From: an uncultured Clostridia bacterium
GTDB taxonomy: Bacteria > Bacillota > Clostridia > Christensenellales > CAG-314
NCBI GenBank assembly: GCA_947628135.1
Contig: CANQYT010000008.1
Coordinates: 1-64,000 of the forward strand
Length of the DNA: 64,000 nt
Reading direction: 5' to 3'
In this document: positions 8,466 to 17,129 of the stretch, piece by piece
Numbering within the stretch: the stretch's first letter is position 1
How the letters are laid out: the number at the start of each line of letters is the position of its first letter
Translations under genes and position numbers: made by a program
The notes under the pieces: generated by a model
What the model was told of the DNA's origin: nothing
The model's input: the letters and a program-made list of their open reading frames with translations, nothing else
The model's database searches: none

Positions 8466-10334
8466 ATGAAAAAAATTATACTTACGGCATTGGTGATTCT
8501 CCTCTCTCTCGTGCTGTTTGCGGGTTGTTCTCCAAACAACGCGAACACCGATGACGGACAAAACGGACAGGGCACAACTATGAACGGCAATGAAATCAAT
8601 ATCCCGCAAACGGGGTGGACAACGCTCGTCCCGAACGACTACAAAACTTCGGCAAGCGAACAGGGAACGGTAACGCGGCTGGACTATGCCTCGAAGGACT
8701 ATGTGCGCGGCGGCGGCAATATAACAAAAACCGCCTATGTCTACACGCCTTACGGTTACAACGGGAATGCGAACACTCGCTACAATATTCTCTATCTTAT
8801 GCACGGTTGGGGCGGTCGTGCAGGAGAATACTTCGATTTTACCTCGACGAAAAATATGTTTGACCATCTCATCGAAAATGGCGACATCGAACCTATAATT
8901 ATCGTTTCGGCTACGTTCTACAACGAAAACAGCAGCACCGATTTTTCCGCTTCTATAAGAGAATTTCGGGAGTTTCACCGCGACTTCGAGGAGAATCTGA
9001 TGCCCGCAGTGGAGGGGCAATACCGCACCTTTGCGGCGTCCACCTCGCAGGAAGATTTGAAGGCCTCCCGCGACCACCGCGCGTTCGGCGGATTTTCGCT
9101 CGGCGCAGTTACCACTTGGCTGCAATTTTGCTATGACTACGACTATATTCGCTACTTTCTCCCGATGAGCGGCTCGTGCTGGTACTACGGCACTTACGGT
9201 GATTTTCAAATAAAAAACAACGTAGACTTCATAGAACAACTTGTAAAAGACAACGATTTGGACGAGCGCGGCTACTTCATTTATCACGCCGTCGGAACGC
9301 AGGACGCCGTAAAGAGTCAAAGCGTCGATATGTCGGAAGAAATGCTTTCGCGGGATATTTTCACACCGCAGCATTATGTTTTCTACCAAAAGGACGGCGG
9401 ATATCACGACTTCAACGCCGTACAGGAGTACCTTTATAACGCGCTGCCGCTGTTCTTTCCCAAAGCGGCAGAGCCGTACACGGCAGATACATATATTTCC
9501 GACGTCGTAAACGATCCCCTCTTCGACGGGTACGGACGGCTGATTTTCCCCGTAAACAGCGGATATATGAGCGGCGATACGCTCGGAAACTTGCGCCTCA
9601 CTTGGTATAACTATATCAACGCCGACAAAACGGTGGAGATATGCAATTACCTCAAATCGCAAGTGGCGGCGGGCAATCAAATTTTCTACGATATATATTC
9701 TGACGCGGAGAAGGCGGCAGATCCCGCAAAAAACAACACAGGCTTATTCTTTTTTCGCGGAAACACCGGCGCGAAATTCGCCGTCACCTGCGCGGGCGGC
9801 GGTTGGGCGTATGTCGGCGCGATGCACGACAGTTTTCCTCACGCGCTTGAACTTTCCAAACTCGGATACAATGCTTTTGCAATTATCTATCGCCCGGGCG
9901 AGCAGACCGCCTGCGAGGATTTGGCTCGTGCGCTGACGTTCATCTTCGACCACGCGGAAGAACTCGGCGTCGATACAAACGGCTATTCCCTTTGGGGCGG
10001 CAGTGCAGGCGGAAGAATGGCGGCACGACTCGGCTCTCGCGGCGCGGCGGCTTACGGCGGCGAAGATCTGCCCAAGCCCGCAACCTGCGTAATACAATAC
10101 ACGGGGTATTCGGACGTGGGAAACGATCCCCCGACATACTCTTGTGTGGGCACGAGCGACGGCATTGCAAACTACCGTACTATGCAAAACAGGATCGACG
10201 CGATAAGGGCTGCGGGGACGGACGCGCAGATAGAAGTGTTTCAAGGACTTCCGCACGGCTTCGGCTTGGGACAAGGCACGATCGCCGAAGGTTGGATAAA
10301 TCGCGCCGTCGCCTTTTGGGAACGTAATATGTGA
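8466..10334 (+). CDS. Lipoprotein with two tandem alpha/beta-hydrolase domains
   Basis: 622-residue lipoprotein (signal peptide ending LFAGC, Cys21). The first half resembles esterase D/feruloyl-esterase proteins: YLMHGWGG followed by GGFSLGAV with Ser near residue 211. The second half is a separate alpha/beta-hydrolase of the acetylxylan-esterase-like type: AGGGWAYVG, then WGGSAGGRMAA with Ser near 513, then a late GLPHGFGLG that could supply the His. Both nucleophile elbows look intact. It follows the single-domain hydrolase by 3 bases and ends the operon before a strong terminator. A role in trimming esterified polysaccharide or another surface polymer is inference. Confidence 0.82.
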   Translation: MKKIILTALVILLSLVLFAGCSPNNANTDDGQNGQGTTMNGNEINIPQTGWTTLVPNDYKTSASEQGTVTRLDYASKDYVRGGGNITKTAYVYTPYGYNGNANTRYNILYLMHGWGGRAGEYFDFTSTKNMFDHLIENGDIEPIIIVSATFYNENSSTDFSASIREFREFHRDFEENLMPAVEGQYRTFAASTSQEDLKASRDHRAFGGFSLGAVTTWLQFCYDYDYIRYFLPMSGSCWYYGTYGDFQIKNNVDFIEQLVKDNDLDERGYFIYHAVGTQDAVKSQSVDMSEEMLSRDIFTPQHYVFYQKDGGYHDFNAVQEYLYNALPLFFPKAAEPYTADTYISDVVNDPLFDGYGRLIFPVNSGYMSGDTLGNLRLTWYNYINADKTVEICNYLKSQVAAGNQIFYDIYSDAEKAADPAKNNTGLFFFRGNTGAKFAVTCAGGGWAYVGAMHDSFPHALELSKLGYNAFAIIYRPGEQTACEDLARALTFIFDHAEELGVDTNGYSLWGGSAGGRMAARLGSRGAAAYGGEDLPKPATCVIQYTGYSDVGNDPPTYSCVGTSDGIANYRTMQNRIDAIRAAGTDAQIEVFQGLPHGFGLGQGTIAEGWINRAVAFWERNM

Positions 10335-10347
10335 AAAAAATAAATAA

Positions 10348-10386
10348 ACAGGCTGTCCGCGGTATTTCCATCGGCAGCCTGTTTTT
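10348..10386 (+). terminator. Rho-independent terminator
   Basis: ACAGGCTG (10348-10355) pairs with CAGCCTGT (10375-10382) and is followed by a short T run. It closes the six-gene lipoprotein operon. Confidence 0.75.
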
Positions 10387-10707
10387 CGCAATTTTTATAA
10401 TAAAAAGTAAACGCAAACTATTCATTCGCAACAAACGATTCGGAGGTACTTTTTGCGCGTCTGAGAAGCGATAGTGCGCCGAAATCGTAATATCGCAATT
10501 TTCGGCAAAGTAAAACAAATTTCATCATCGCAATTATTAAATTTTATTTGCAATGTCAAAAGCATTATTACCCGTTTGCCGTTGGGCTTTGGAGGAAATA
10601 AACTGCCAATGGGGTGGGATTTTTAGCGACTGCGCCGTTGAGTCAAAGAAACGTGCCCGCTTGCCGCAGACAATAAAGCGTTATTTTGATTTTTGCCGCG
10701 TTCGGAC
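10387..10707. other. Gene-free AT-rich interval
   Basis: No convincing coding frame, repeat or RNA structure was seen here. Short open frames on both strands lack ribosome-binding sites and family motifs. Confidence 0.5.
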
Positions 10708-10736
10708 TTGATTTGCCGTTGGTTTTTTGGTATAAT
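10708..10736 (+). promoter_or_regulatory. Probable promoter of the uvrA-like gene
   Basis: TTGATT, 17-base spacer, TATAAT, about 160 bases before the predicted start codon. Confidence 0.5.
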
Positions 10737-10900
10737 TTTGACAATATGTTGTTCTTTTGGAAATGAGATGAAAGGCACGTTTGTTTCGGTTGGAAGAGCA
10801 ACGGATTTGATACGATATATTCAAATAAAGGCAATAACTTCAAGAACGCGTATTTGCGTAGGGCGCAAGGTATTAAATGGATATTGGAGAATTGAACACT

Positions 10901-13405
10901 ATGAAAAAATCGCCTGACAAAATAAAAATTCGCGGCGGCAGAGTCCACAATCTTAAAAACATCGATGTCGATATTCCGCTAAACGAAATCGTCGGCATTG
11001 CGGGCGTTTCGGGTTCGGGAAAGTCCTCGCTTGCGCTCGGTATCCTCTATGCGGAGGGCTCGCGCAGGTATCTCGAATCCTTGTCGACATACACGCGCAG
11101 GCGTATGACGCAGGCGGAAAAAGCGCAGGTGGACGAGGTGCTGTATGTTCCTGCGGCGCTCGCGCTTCGTCAACGACCGAGCGTCCCCGGGATACGTAGC
11201 ACGTTCGGCACAGGCACGGAACTTTTGAACAGTTTGAGATTGATGTTTTCCCGCCTTGCTTCGCACCGTTGTCCGAACGGACATTACGTTCCCCCGTCGC
11301 TGAATGTTGCGGCGGGCTTGGAACTTGTTTGTCCCGTTTGCGGAGAACGTTTTTTTGCGCCGAGCGCGGAAGAATTGGCTTTCAACAGTCAAGGCGCTTG
11401 CAAACGTTGCGACGGGACGGGCGTCGTCCGTATCGTGGACGAATCCACGCTTGTCCCCGATGAAACGCTTTCTATCGACGAGGGTGCAGTCGCGCCGTGG
11501 CAAACGCTGATGTGGTCGCTTATGAAAGATATCGCAAGGGCTATGGGAGTCAGAACGGACGTTCCCTTCAAGGACTTGACCGAGCGGGAGCGCGACATCG
11601 TATTTCACGGACCAGCAGTAAAAAAGAATATTATCTATCAAAACAAAACGAGCGGCGCAATGGGCGATATGGATTTCACCTATTTCAATGCCACTTACAC
11701 GGTGGAAAACGCTCTGTCCAAGGTCAAAGACGAGAAAGGAATGAAACGCGTCGAGAAATTTTTGCGGACGGATATTTGCCCCGACTGCGGCGGGACAAGA
11801 CTTTCCGAGTCCGCCCGCGCGCCCAAACTTTTAGGGCTATCCCTTGCGGAAGTTTGCACGATGAACCTTGCCGACTTGATCGAATGGGTAAAAAAAGTTC
11901 CCTCCTCGCTTCCCGAAGAAATGCGTCCTATGGCGGAGAGTATCTGCGAGTCTTTCAATGACGCCTCAAAGCGGCTTATGGACTTGGGGCTTTCCTATCT
12001 CACGTTGGACCGCTCGGCTTCCACGCTTTCCACGGGAGAGAGGCAGAGAATGCAACTTGCCCGCGCCGTGCGCAACCGCACGACAGGCGTTCTTTATGTC
12101 CTCGACGAGCCGTCCATCGGATTGCACCCGTCCAATATCGAGGGACTGACGGGCGTTATGCACGATCTGATTGCCGACGGAAATTCGGTCGTTCTTGTTG
12201 ATCACGACACAAACGTCCTTCAAAGCGCGGATCATCTCATAGAACTCGGTCCGGAGGCGGGCGCGGGCGGCGGAAGAATTATAGCCGAGGGAACGCTCGA
12301 AGAAGTTGAAAAAAATCCCGCCTCACGAATAGGCGGCTTTCTGACGGGCAAAGAGAAAATACGGATAGGGGAAAAATTGTCGGGTAACGAAATGTTTTCT
12401 CTCGGGAAAATACGTCTTTCTACGTCGGAAATACACACGGTAAAACCGCTCAACGTCGATTTTCCGAAAGGACGGTTGACTGTTGTTACGGGCGTATCCG
12501 GTTCGGGAAAGACAACGCTTGTTCTCGAAAGTCTGATACCCGCGCTCGAAGCAAAAATCAAGGGAGAAAAATTGCCCGCACACGTCAAAGATATTTCAGC
12601 CGACGGAATCGAACAGGTGAAATTGATAGATTCCGCGCCGATCGGTATCAACGTGCGTTCGACGGTGGCAACTTATGCCGACATTCACGACGAACTGCGC
12701 AAGGTCTATGCCAAAACGCCCGACGCAAAAGAGCGCAACTACAAAGACGGCGATTTTTCCTATAATACAGGGAAACTCCGCTGCCCGACCTGCGACGGAA
12801 CGGGTACGATAAGCCTCGACGTGCAATTTTTGCCCGATGTGGACATACCGTGTCCCGACTGCGGCGGTTCGCGTTACGGACGGGAAGCGACCCTTGTAAA
12901 GCGCGTATCAAAGAACGGCGCGGCGTATTCTCTCCCCCAACTTATGGATATGAGCATAGACGAAGCCCTCGAAGCGTGTTCGGATCTTCCGCTTGTCGCC
13001 CGCAAAATCAACGTTTTGCACGAGTTGGGGTTGGGCTACCTGACTCTCGGCGAAGAAACGCCATCTCTTTCGGGCGGCGAGGCGCAAAGGCTCAAACTCG
13101 CAAGCGAAATGGGAAAAGGACAGTCCGATACCGTTTTCGTATTTGACGAACCGACAATAGGCTTGCATCCGTTGGATGTAAAAGTGCTGCTGAATGTATT
13201 CCAAAGGTTACTCAAAAACGGCGCAACCGTTGTTGTCATAGAACACGACCTCGACGTCATTCAAAATGCCGATTACATAATCGATATGGGACCGGGCGGC
13301 GGAACGTTCGGCGGACAAGTAGTAGCGGTGGGAACGCCGAACGAGATATGCAACAACCCCGCCGGCGTTACGGGAACTTATCTGAAAAATTATATAAACC
13401 GTTAA
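10901..13405 (+). CDS. UvrA-like excinuclease ATPase (short, UvrA2-type)
   Basis: 834-residue duplicated ABC ATPase of the UvrA family, shorter than the usual roughly 940 residues. Each half has a Walker A (GVSGSGKSSLA; GVSGSGKTTLV), an ABC signature (LSTGERQRMQLARA; LSGGEAQRLKLASE) and a Walker B (YVLDEPSIGLHP; FVFDEPTIGLHP). Zinc modules appear as CPVCGERFF...CKRCDGTG and CPTCDGTG...CPDCGG. UvrA recognises DNA lesions; short paralogues often lack the UvrB-interaction region and are linked to DNA-damaging drug tolerance. ATG 10901 is preceded by GGAGA; ATG 10877 in the same frame is an alternative. No uvrB or uvrC lies nearby, so a paralogue is likelier than the canonical gene. Confidence 0.87.
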   Translation: MKKSPDKIKIRGGRVHNLKNIDVDIPLNEIVGIAGVSGSGKSSLALGILYAEGSRRYLESLSTYTRRRMTQAEKAQVDEVLYVPAALALRQRPSVPGIRSTFGTGTELLNSLRLMFSRLASHRCPNGHYVPPSLNVAAGLELVCPVCGERFFAPSAEELAFNSQGACKRCDGTGVVRIVDESTLVPDETLSIDEGAVAPWQTLMWSLMKDIARAMGVRTDVPFKDLTERERDIVFHGPAVKKNIIYQNKTSGAMGDMDFTYFNATYTVENALSKVKDEKGMKRVEKFLRTDICPDCGGTRLSESARAPKLLGLSLAEVCTMNLADLIEWVKKVPSSLPEEMRPMAESICESFNDASKRLMDLGLSYLTLDRSASTLSTGERQRMQLARAVRNRTTGVLYVLDEPSIGLHPSNIEGLTGVMHDLIADGNSVVLVDHDTNVLQSADHLIELGPEAGAGGGRIIAEGTLEEVEKNPASRIGGFLTGKEKIRIGEKLSGNEMFSLGKIRLSTSEIHTVKPLNVDFPKGRLTVVTGVSGSGKTTLVLESLIPALEAKIKGEKLPAHVKDISADGIEQVKLIDSAPIGINVRSTVATYADIHDELRKVYAKTPDAKERNYKDGDFSYNTGKLRCPTCDGTGTISLDVQFLPDVDIPCPDCGGSRYGREATLVKRVSKNGAAYSLPQLMDMSIDEALEACSDLPLVARKINVLHELGLGYLTLGEETPSLSGGEAQRLKLASEMGKGQSDTVFVFDEPTIGLHPLDVKVLLNVFQRLLKNGATVVVIEHDLDVIQNADYIIDMGPGGGTFGGQVVAVGTPNEICNNPAGVTGTYLKNYINR

Positions 13406-13434
13406 ACCCGACAGGTTTTACAAAAATGTATGGT

Positions 13435-13467
13435 AAACAGCGGGGAACGTGTTCCTCGCTGTTTTCT
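13435..13467 (+). terminator. Rho-independent terminator
   Basis: AAACAGCG...CGCTGTTT hairpin with an inner GGAAC/GTTCC stem, then TTTTC, just downstream of the uvrA-like gene. Confidence 0.75.
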
Positions 13468-13553
13468 TGTCTCGTCCAAAGGGGGATTCCGATACAAAAT
13501 TCGGTTTTCTACCGACTGTTCCCGCGCAATTTTTTTTGAAGTAAAAGCAAATC

Positions 13554-13606
13554 CGCAATTGGCGCGTAAGCGCGACGAAATAGCGATCGTTGCGAAGCCA
13601 ATTGCG
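13554..13606. repeat. Perfect 10-bp inverted repeat
   Basis: CGCAATTGGC (13554-13563) and GCCAATTGCG (13597-13606) flank a 33-base loop rich in CG dinucleotides. No gene is visible here and the function is unknown. Confidence 0.5.
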
Positions 13607-13667
13607 TCACCATTCATTCGTAACAAGTAAGCATTTTGGAATATAATTTTTGTAGCGTACAGTTGCG

Positions 13668-13697
13668 AAAAGGCGACCCCGCTTTTGCAAGGTCGCC
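13668..13697 (-). terminator. Leftward terminator hairpin (copy 1)
   Basis: On the minus strand GGCGACC...GGTCGCC is followed by TTTT. Almost the same hairpin recurs just downstream of the intact tRNA-Arg at 14165. Confidence 0.6.
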
Positions 13698-13703
13698 TTC
13701 GTT

Positions 13704-13807
13704 GGCGCGCAAAGGTGCTCGTTGACGCAAGCGAAGCGCAGCGTCACCAGGGATTGTTACGCGAAGCGTCAATCCCGTCATATATTTCAGTGTCTCCTTA
13801 TGGCGCG
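13704..13807. repeat. 104-bp repeat, copy 1
   Basis: Nearly identical to 14053-14156, with substitutions but no length change. It contains two nested inverted repeats: GACGC...GCGTC and GGGATTG...CAATCCC. Its end, CTCCTTATGGCGCG, matches the 3' T-arm/acceptor end of the neighbouring tRNA-Arg but on the opposite strand. Confidence 0.75.
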
Positions 13808-13810
13808 AAA

Positions 13811-13841
13811 CAAAAACGAGACCGAAATTTTTTCGGTCTCG
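13811..13841 (-). terminator. Leftward terminator hairpin
   Basis: CGAGACCGAAA / TTTCGGTCTCG stem followed on the minus strand by TTTTTG. Confidence 0.65.
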
Positions 13842-13905
13842 CAACAGTGGCGCGGCATAAGAGCGCGCGGTGGCTTGCCACCAAGGGAAGCGTAAGCGAC
13901 TGCTC

Positions 13906-13954
13906 TCCCTAACCTTTGGTTCCGTAGACCAACGCTCTATCCAATTGAACTAAT
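13906..13954 (-). pseudogene. tRNA-Arg remnant
   Basis: The 49 bases covering the D-arm and anticodon arm (loop CTACGGA) match the intact tRNA-Arg at 14200-14276. The T-arm and both acceptor strands are replaced by unrelated sequence, so it cannot fold into a tRNA. It sits between repeat copies and looks like a duplication relic. Confidence 0.75.
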
Positions 13955-14019
13955 ACTCGCCTTCGGCTCGTGACGTTCGCTTCACTGCGTTTCGCTCGGT
14001 TGAGGGCGCATATTACGCG

Positions 14020-14050
14020 AAAAAGCACCTTGACAAGCAAGGTGCCTTTT
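14020..14050. terminator. Terminator hairpin, both orientations
   Basis: GCACCTTG / CAAGGTGC stem with T runs on both sides (TTTTT leftward, TTTT rightward). Confidence 0.6.
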
Positions 14051-14052
14051 GT

Positions 14053-14156
14053 GGCGCGCAAAGGTGTTCGTTGACGCAAGCGAAGCGCAGCGTCACCAGG
14101 GATTGCTACGCGAAGCGTCAATCCCGTCATATATTTCAGTGTCTCCTTATGGCGCG
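14053..14156. repeat. 104-bp repeat, copy 2
   Basis: Second copy of the hairpin-rich element at 13704-13807, lying downstream (leftward) of the intact tRNA-Arg and its terminator. Confidence 0.75.
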
Positions 14157-14164
14157 CAGTTGCG

Positions 14165-14193
14165 AAAAAGCGACCCTGCTTTTGCAAGGTCGC
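14165..14193 (-). terminator. Terminator of tRNA-Arg
   Basis: On the minus strand GCGACC...GGTCGC is followed by TTTTT, seven bases beyond the encoded CCA of the tRNA. Confidence 0.75.
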
Positions 14194-14199
14194 CTTCGC

Positions 14200-14276
14200 T
14201 GGCGCGCCATAAGGAGCTCGAATCCCTAACCTTTGGTTCCGTAGACCAACGCTCTATCCAATTGAGCTAATGGCGC
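14200..14276 (-). tRNA. tRNA-Arg (anticodon ACG)
   Basis: Complete cloverleaf of 74 bases plus an encoded CCA. The acceptor GCGCCAT/ATGGCGC, D-arm GCTC/GAGC, anticodon stem TTGGT/ACCAA with loop CTACGGA, and T-arm AGGGA-TTCGAGC-TCCTT all pair. Anticodon ACG would be edited to ICG by TadA to read CGU, CGC and CGA. Confidence 0.95.
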
Positions 14277-14464
14277 ATATTCAATTTGTGGTGTTCGCAA
14301 CTTCGTTGCTCGGTTGAGGGCGCATATTCAAATTGCGAACATATTATACCGCGCTCGCAACGAAATGTCAACGATTTTGCACCAGATATAATTGCGGCAG
14401 TCGGTCGAAAGAGCAAAAAATTTGCTTTGTTTTGCAATTTCCGTTATACGCGGGCGGGCGTTTC

Positions 14465-14493
14465 TTGACAAACGTTTACGACAGTGATATACT
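14465..14493 (+). promoter_or_regulatory. trpS promoter
   Basis: TTGACA, 17-base spacer, TATACT. The leader is only about 27 bases, leaving no room for the T-box that often controls trpS in Firmicutes. Confidence 0.75.
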
Positions 14494-14526
14494 GAATTAT
14501 ACATTATAATGGGATAGAGGTGCAAA

Positions 14527-15543
14527 ATGGCAGACGAGACGAAAAAAAGAGTCTTTTCCGGGGTACAGCCTACCGGCAAGGTGACGTTGGGCAACTATCT
14601 TGGGGCTATACGCAATTGGACTCCGTTGCAGGAGAGTTTCGACTGTCTGTTTTGCGTGGTGGACTTGCATTCGCTTACCGTTCGTCAAGTTCCCGCGGAA
14701 CTTCGCAAAAACACCCTCGACCTCACCGCTTTGTACATTGCCTGCGGTATCGACCCATCGCAGAGTATCTTGTTTATCCAGTCTCACGTACACGAACACG
14801 CGGAACTTGCTTGGATACTCGACACCGTAGCCTACGTCGGAGAACTCAACCGTATGACGCAGTTCAAAGACAAAGCGCGCCGCCACGCGGACAACATAAA
14901 TATGGGGTTAATGAATTACCCCGTGCTTATGGCGAGCGACATATTGCTGTATCAGGCGGAATACATTCCCGTAGGCAAGGACCAGGTCCAACACGTGGAA
15001 CTTGCGCGCGACATCGCGGTGCGGTTCAACTCGCGTTACAGCGACACGTTCGTCGTGCCGCAGTGTATGCTTTCCAAGACGGGAAGCAGTATCAAAAGTT
15101 TGCAAGAGCCCACGGCGAAGATGTCCAAAAGCGACCCCGACGACAACGCGGTAATTTCCCTCACCGACGATCCCGACGCGGTAAGGCGCAAATTGCGCCG
15201 AGCCGTCACTGATAGCGACACGGACGCGCATTGTGTTCGTCACGACGCGGCAAAGCCGGGCATAAGCAACCTGCTGAACGTTTACTCGCTTTGCAGCGGC
15301 GTAAGCGTTGCCGACGCGGAAAAACAGTTCGAAGGCAAGGGATACGGCGTGTTCAAAGAGGCGGTGGCGGACGCCGTGGTATCGGTGTTGCAGCCCATAC
15401 AGGCGGAGCAAAAGCGACTGCTTGCCGACAAGGGCTATCTCGAAAGGGTTCTCAAAGAGGGCGCGGAAAGAGCAAGCGCCATAGCGCAAAGAACGCTGTC
15501 CAAAGTATACCGAAAGGTGGGTTTAGTCCCCAAAATACGCTGA
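14527..15543 (+). CDS. trpS: Tryptophanyl-tRNA synthetase
   Basis: Class I aminoacyl-tRNA synthetase that charges tRNA-Trp in the cytoplasm; 338 residues, the normal bacterial TrpRS length. The N-terminus FSGVQPTGKVTLGNYLGAI holds the HIGH-equivalent TLGN, MLMASDILLYQAEYIPVGKDQ-like sequence forms the core, and AKMSKSDPDD is the KMSKS loop. GAGGTG precedes ATG 14527. Its stop overlaps the start of the DUF5685 gene by one base (TGATG), so trpS leads an operon with DUF5685, a J-like protein and a membrane protein. No regulatory leader is seen. Confidence 0.97.
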   Translation: MADETKKRVFSGVQPTGKVTLGNYLGAIRNWTPLQESFDCLFCVVDLHSLTVRQVPAELRKNTLDLTALYIACGIDPSQSILFIQSHVHEHAELAWILDTVAYVGELNRMTQFKDKARRHADNINMGLMNYPVLMASDILLYQAEYIPVGKDQVQHVELARDIAVRFNSRYSDTFVVPQCMLSKTGSSIKSLQEPTAKMSKSDPDDNAVISLTDDPDAVRRKLRRAVTDSDTDAHCVRHDAAKPGISNLLNVYSLCSGVSVADAEKQFEGKGYGVFKEAVADAVVSVLQPIQAEQKRLLADKGYLERVLKEGAERASAIAQRTLSKVYRKVGLVPKIR

Positions 15544-16436
15544 TGTTTGGATATTTGAACATAGAAAAGGCAAAGTTATCCGAGGATAAGCAGGGCGTTT
15601 GGCAAACGTTTATGTGCGGAATGTGCTTTTCCACCAAGAGGCAGTTCGGTTCGCTGCCGAGAATGTTTATCAGCAACGACGTTAACTTTTTCAGCGTGCT
15701 GTTTCATTCGGTAGCGGGCGCGGACGTAGACGTGGAACAGCGAAGATGTTTCAGTTCGCCGTTCAAAAAGCGCTCCGTACTCAAACAAACGGAACTTATC
15801 GACAAAATGTCGGTAGCGAACGTACTGCTTACCTATTGGAATCTCTTCGACGACGCAGTGGACGGCGGCGGCATTTCAAAGAAAGTTGCGCTTCGTTCTC
15901 TCAAAAAAGCCTATCGAAAGGCGCGCGCGCTTATGCCCGATTTGGACGAAACAATTTCGCGCCGCTATCGCGAATTGCGAGAGATGGAAAGGTCCGACGT
16001 TCGCGGCGTGGACAGGGTGGCGCACTCGTTCGCTATGCTGTCGGAGGAATTTGCCGCAAGCGTCTTGGGAGACGGCGCGAACAGCCGTTTGAAAACGTTG
16101 TGCTACAATCTGGGCAAGTGGATATACCTCATCGACGCGCTGGACGACGCGCCGCAGGACGAGAGGAAAAACAACTACAATCCGTTTCTTGCCTGTTACG
16201 GCGTAAGCGCGGCGCAACTTGCGTCAAAATCGGACGAATTGAAATTTTTGCTCTATGCGGTGCTTAACAGCGTGGCAATGGCATACAACGATCTCGATCT
16301 CGATAAATACAAATGTATTTTGGACAACGTTTTGTACGATAGTATAAGGGACAAAACAAAACAGATACTTTCGCGCTACTGCGAAACGGCGGCGGGAGGC
16401 AGTCACGAAACGCAGCCGTCGGCGCGTGACGGGTGA
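15543..16436 (+). CDS. DUF5685 family protein
   Basis: 297-residue protein whose start MFGYLNIEKAKLSEDKQGVW and nearby FMCGMC cysteine pair fit DUF5685, a Firmicutes family of unknown function. The interior is helical and rich in charged residues, with acidic clusters such as NLFDDAVDGG and LIDALDDAPQDE that loosely recall the metal-binding DDxxD patterns of all-alpha enzymes; this resemblance is only visual. The start overlaps the trpS stop by one base and fixes the reading frame, although the open frame runs further upstream. The J-like gene follows 66 bases later, a pairing seen before in this family. Confidence 0.75.
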   Translation: MFGYLNIEKAKLSEDKQGVWQTFMCGMCFSTKRQFGSLPRMFISNDVNFFSVLFHSVAGADVDVEQRRCFSSPFKKRSVLKQTELIDKMSVANVLLTYWNLFDDAVDGGGISKKVALRSLKKAYRKARALMPDLDETISRRYRELREMERSDVRGVDRVAHSFAMLSEEFAASVLGDGANSRLKTLCYNLGKWIYLIDALDDAPQDERKNNYNPFLACYGVSAAQLASKSDELKFLLYAVLNSVAMAYNDLDLDKYKCILDNVLYDSIRDKTKQILSRYCETAAGGSHETQPSARDG

Positions 16437-16502
16437 AACAATTGCGGCGATCGCTTGCGCGTCGCCGACAGGCAAATCAAGGAACGTAAAATCGGAGAAA
16501 CA

Positions 16503-17129
16503 ATGATCTACAACGCTTACGAAATTTTGGGCGTGTCGGAAACCGCCACACAGGAGGAGATCGACGCCCGTTACAACGAACTTAAAGAGCAGTATCAAAA
16601 GGACCGTTTTGCAGTGGGCGAAGCGGGCGAAGAGGCTTCGGAAAAACTTCAACAGTTGGAAGTGGCATATCGCGACATAATGTTGGAACGACGCGAGCAA
16701 AAACAGGCGGAAAACACGCGCGAGGACGAGGACTACACCGAGATACAGCAACTCATCTCCGACGGCAAGTTGGACGACGCGCAAACAAAGTTGGACGGAC
16801 GCGTCACCCGCGACGCCGAATGGCACTACATTCAATCCATATTGTATTACAAGCGCAATTGGTTTCTGGAAAGTAAACGCCAGTTGGAACTTGCCTGCGA
16901 AATGGAACCCGACAACGAACGCTACAAGCAAAGTCTGGAAAAACTCACCAAAATATTGGCTTCTCACACGATAAGTCCCGACCAACTGCGTACAACTTCG
17001 CGCCCGATAGACGACGGTCCGCGCGTGGGCGCGGGTAACGGCACTTGCACGGGCAGCAGTTGTACCGACTGTTTGCTTTGCAATATGTGCTGCAATTGCT
17101 GTCAATGTATGGGAGGCGGCGGCTGCTGA
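16503..17129 (+). CDS. J-domain-like protein with cysteine-rich tail
   Basis: 208 residues. Residues 1-65 (IYNAYEILGVSETATQEEIDARYNEL...) resemble a DnaJ J-domain, but the HPD tripeptide needed to stimulate DnaK is replaced in the QYQKDRF region, so it may be a non-canonical J-like protein. A helical, tetratricopeptide-like middle follows (residues about 75-150). The C-terminus ends with ten cysteines in roughly 25 residues (CTGSSCTDCLLCNMCCNCC...), which could bind metal or be lipid-modified. GGAGA precedes ATG 16503. Its stop overlaps the membrane protein start by one base. Confidence 0.75.
   Translation: MIYNAYEILGVSETATQEEIDARYNELKEQYQKDRFAVGEAGEEASEKLQQLEVAYRDIMLERREQKQAENTREDEDYTEIQQLISDGKLDDAQTKLDGRVTRDAEWHYIQSILYYKRNWFLESKRQLELACEMEPDNERYKQSLEKLTKILASHTISPDQLRTTSRPIDDGPRVGAGNGTCTGSSCTDCLLCNMCCNCCQCMGGGGC

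Noticed and set aside
8382..9680. 432-codon leftward frame over the hydrolase lipoprotein
   Set aside because: It lies antisense to a gene with clear signal peptide and catalytic motifs; no start signal or family pattern.
10643..10948. Leftward 101-codon frame between the lipoprotein operon and the uvrA-like gene
   Set aside because: No ribosome-binding site or recognisable motif, and it runs antisense into the uvrA-like start.
13685..14270. Two similar open frames over the 104-bp repeats and tRNA-Arg
   Set aside because: Their resemblance comes from the duplicated non-coding repeat; parts are antisense to the tRNA and there is no ribosome-binding site.
14494..14526. T-box riboswitch upstream of trpS
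   Set aside because: The promoter leaves a leader of only about 27 bases, too short for a T-box.
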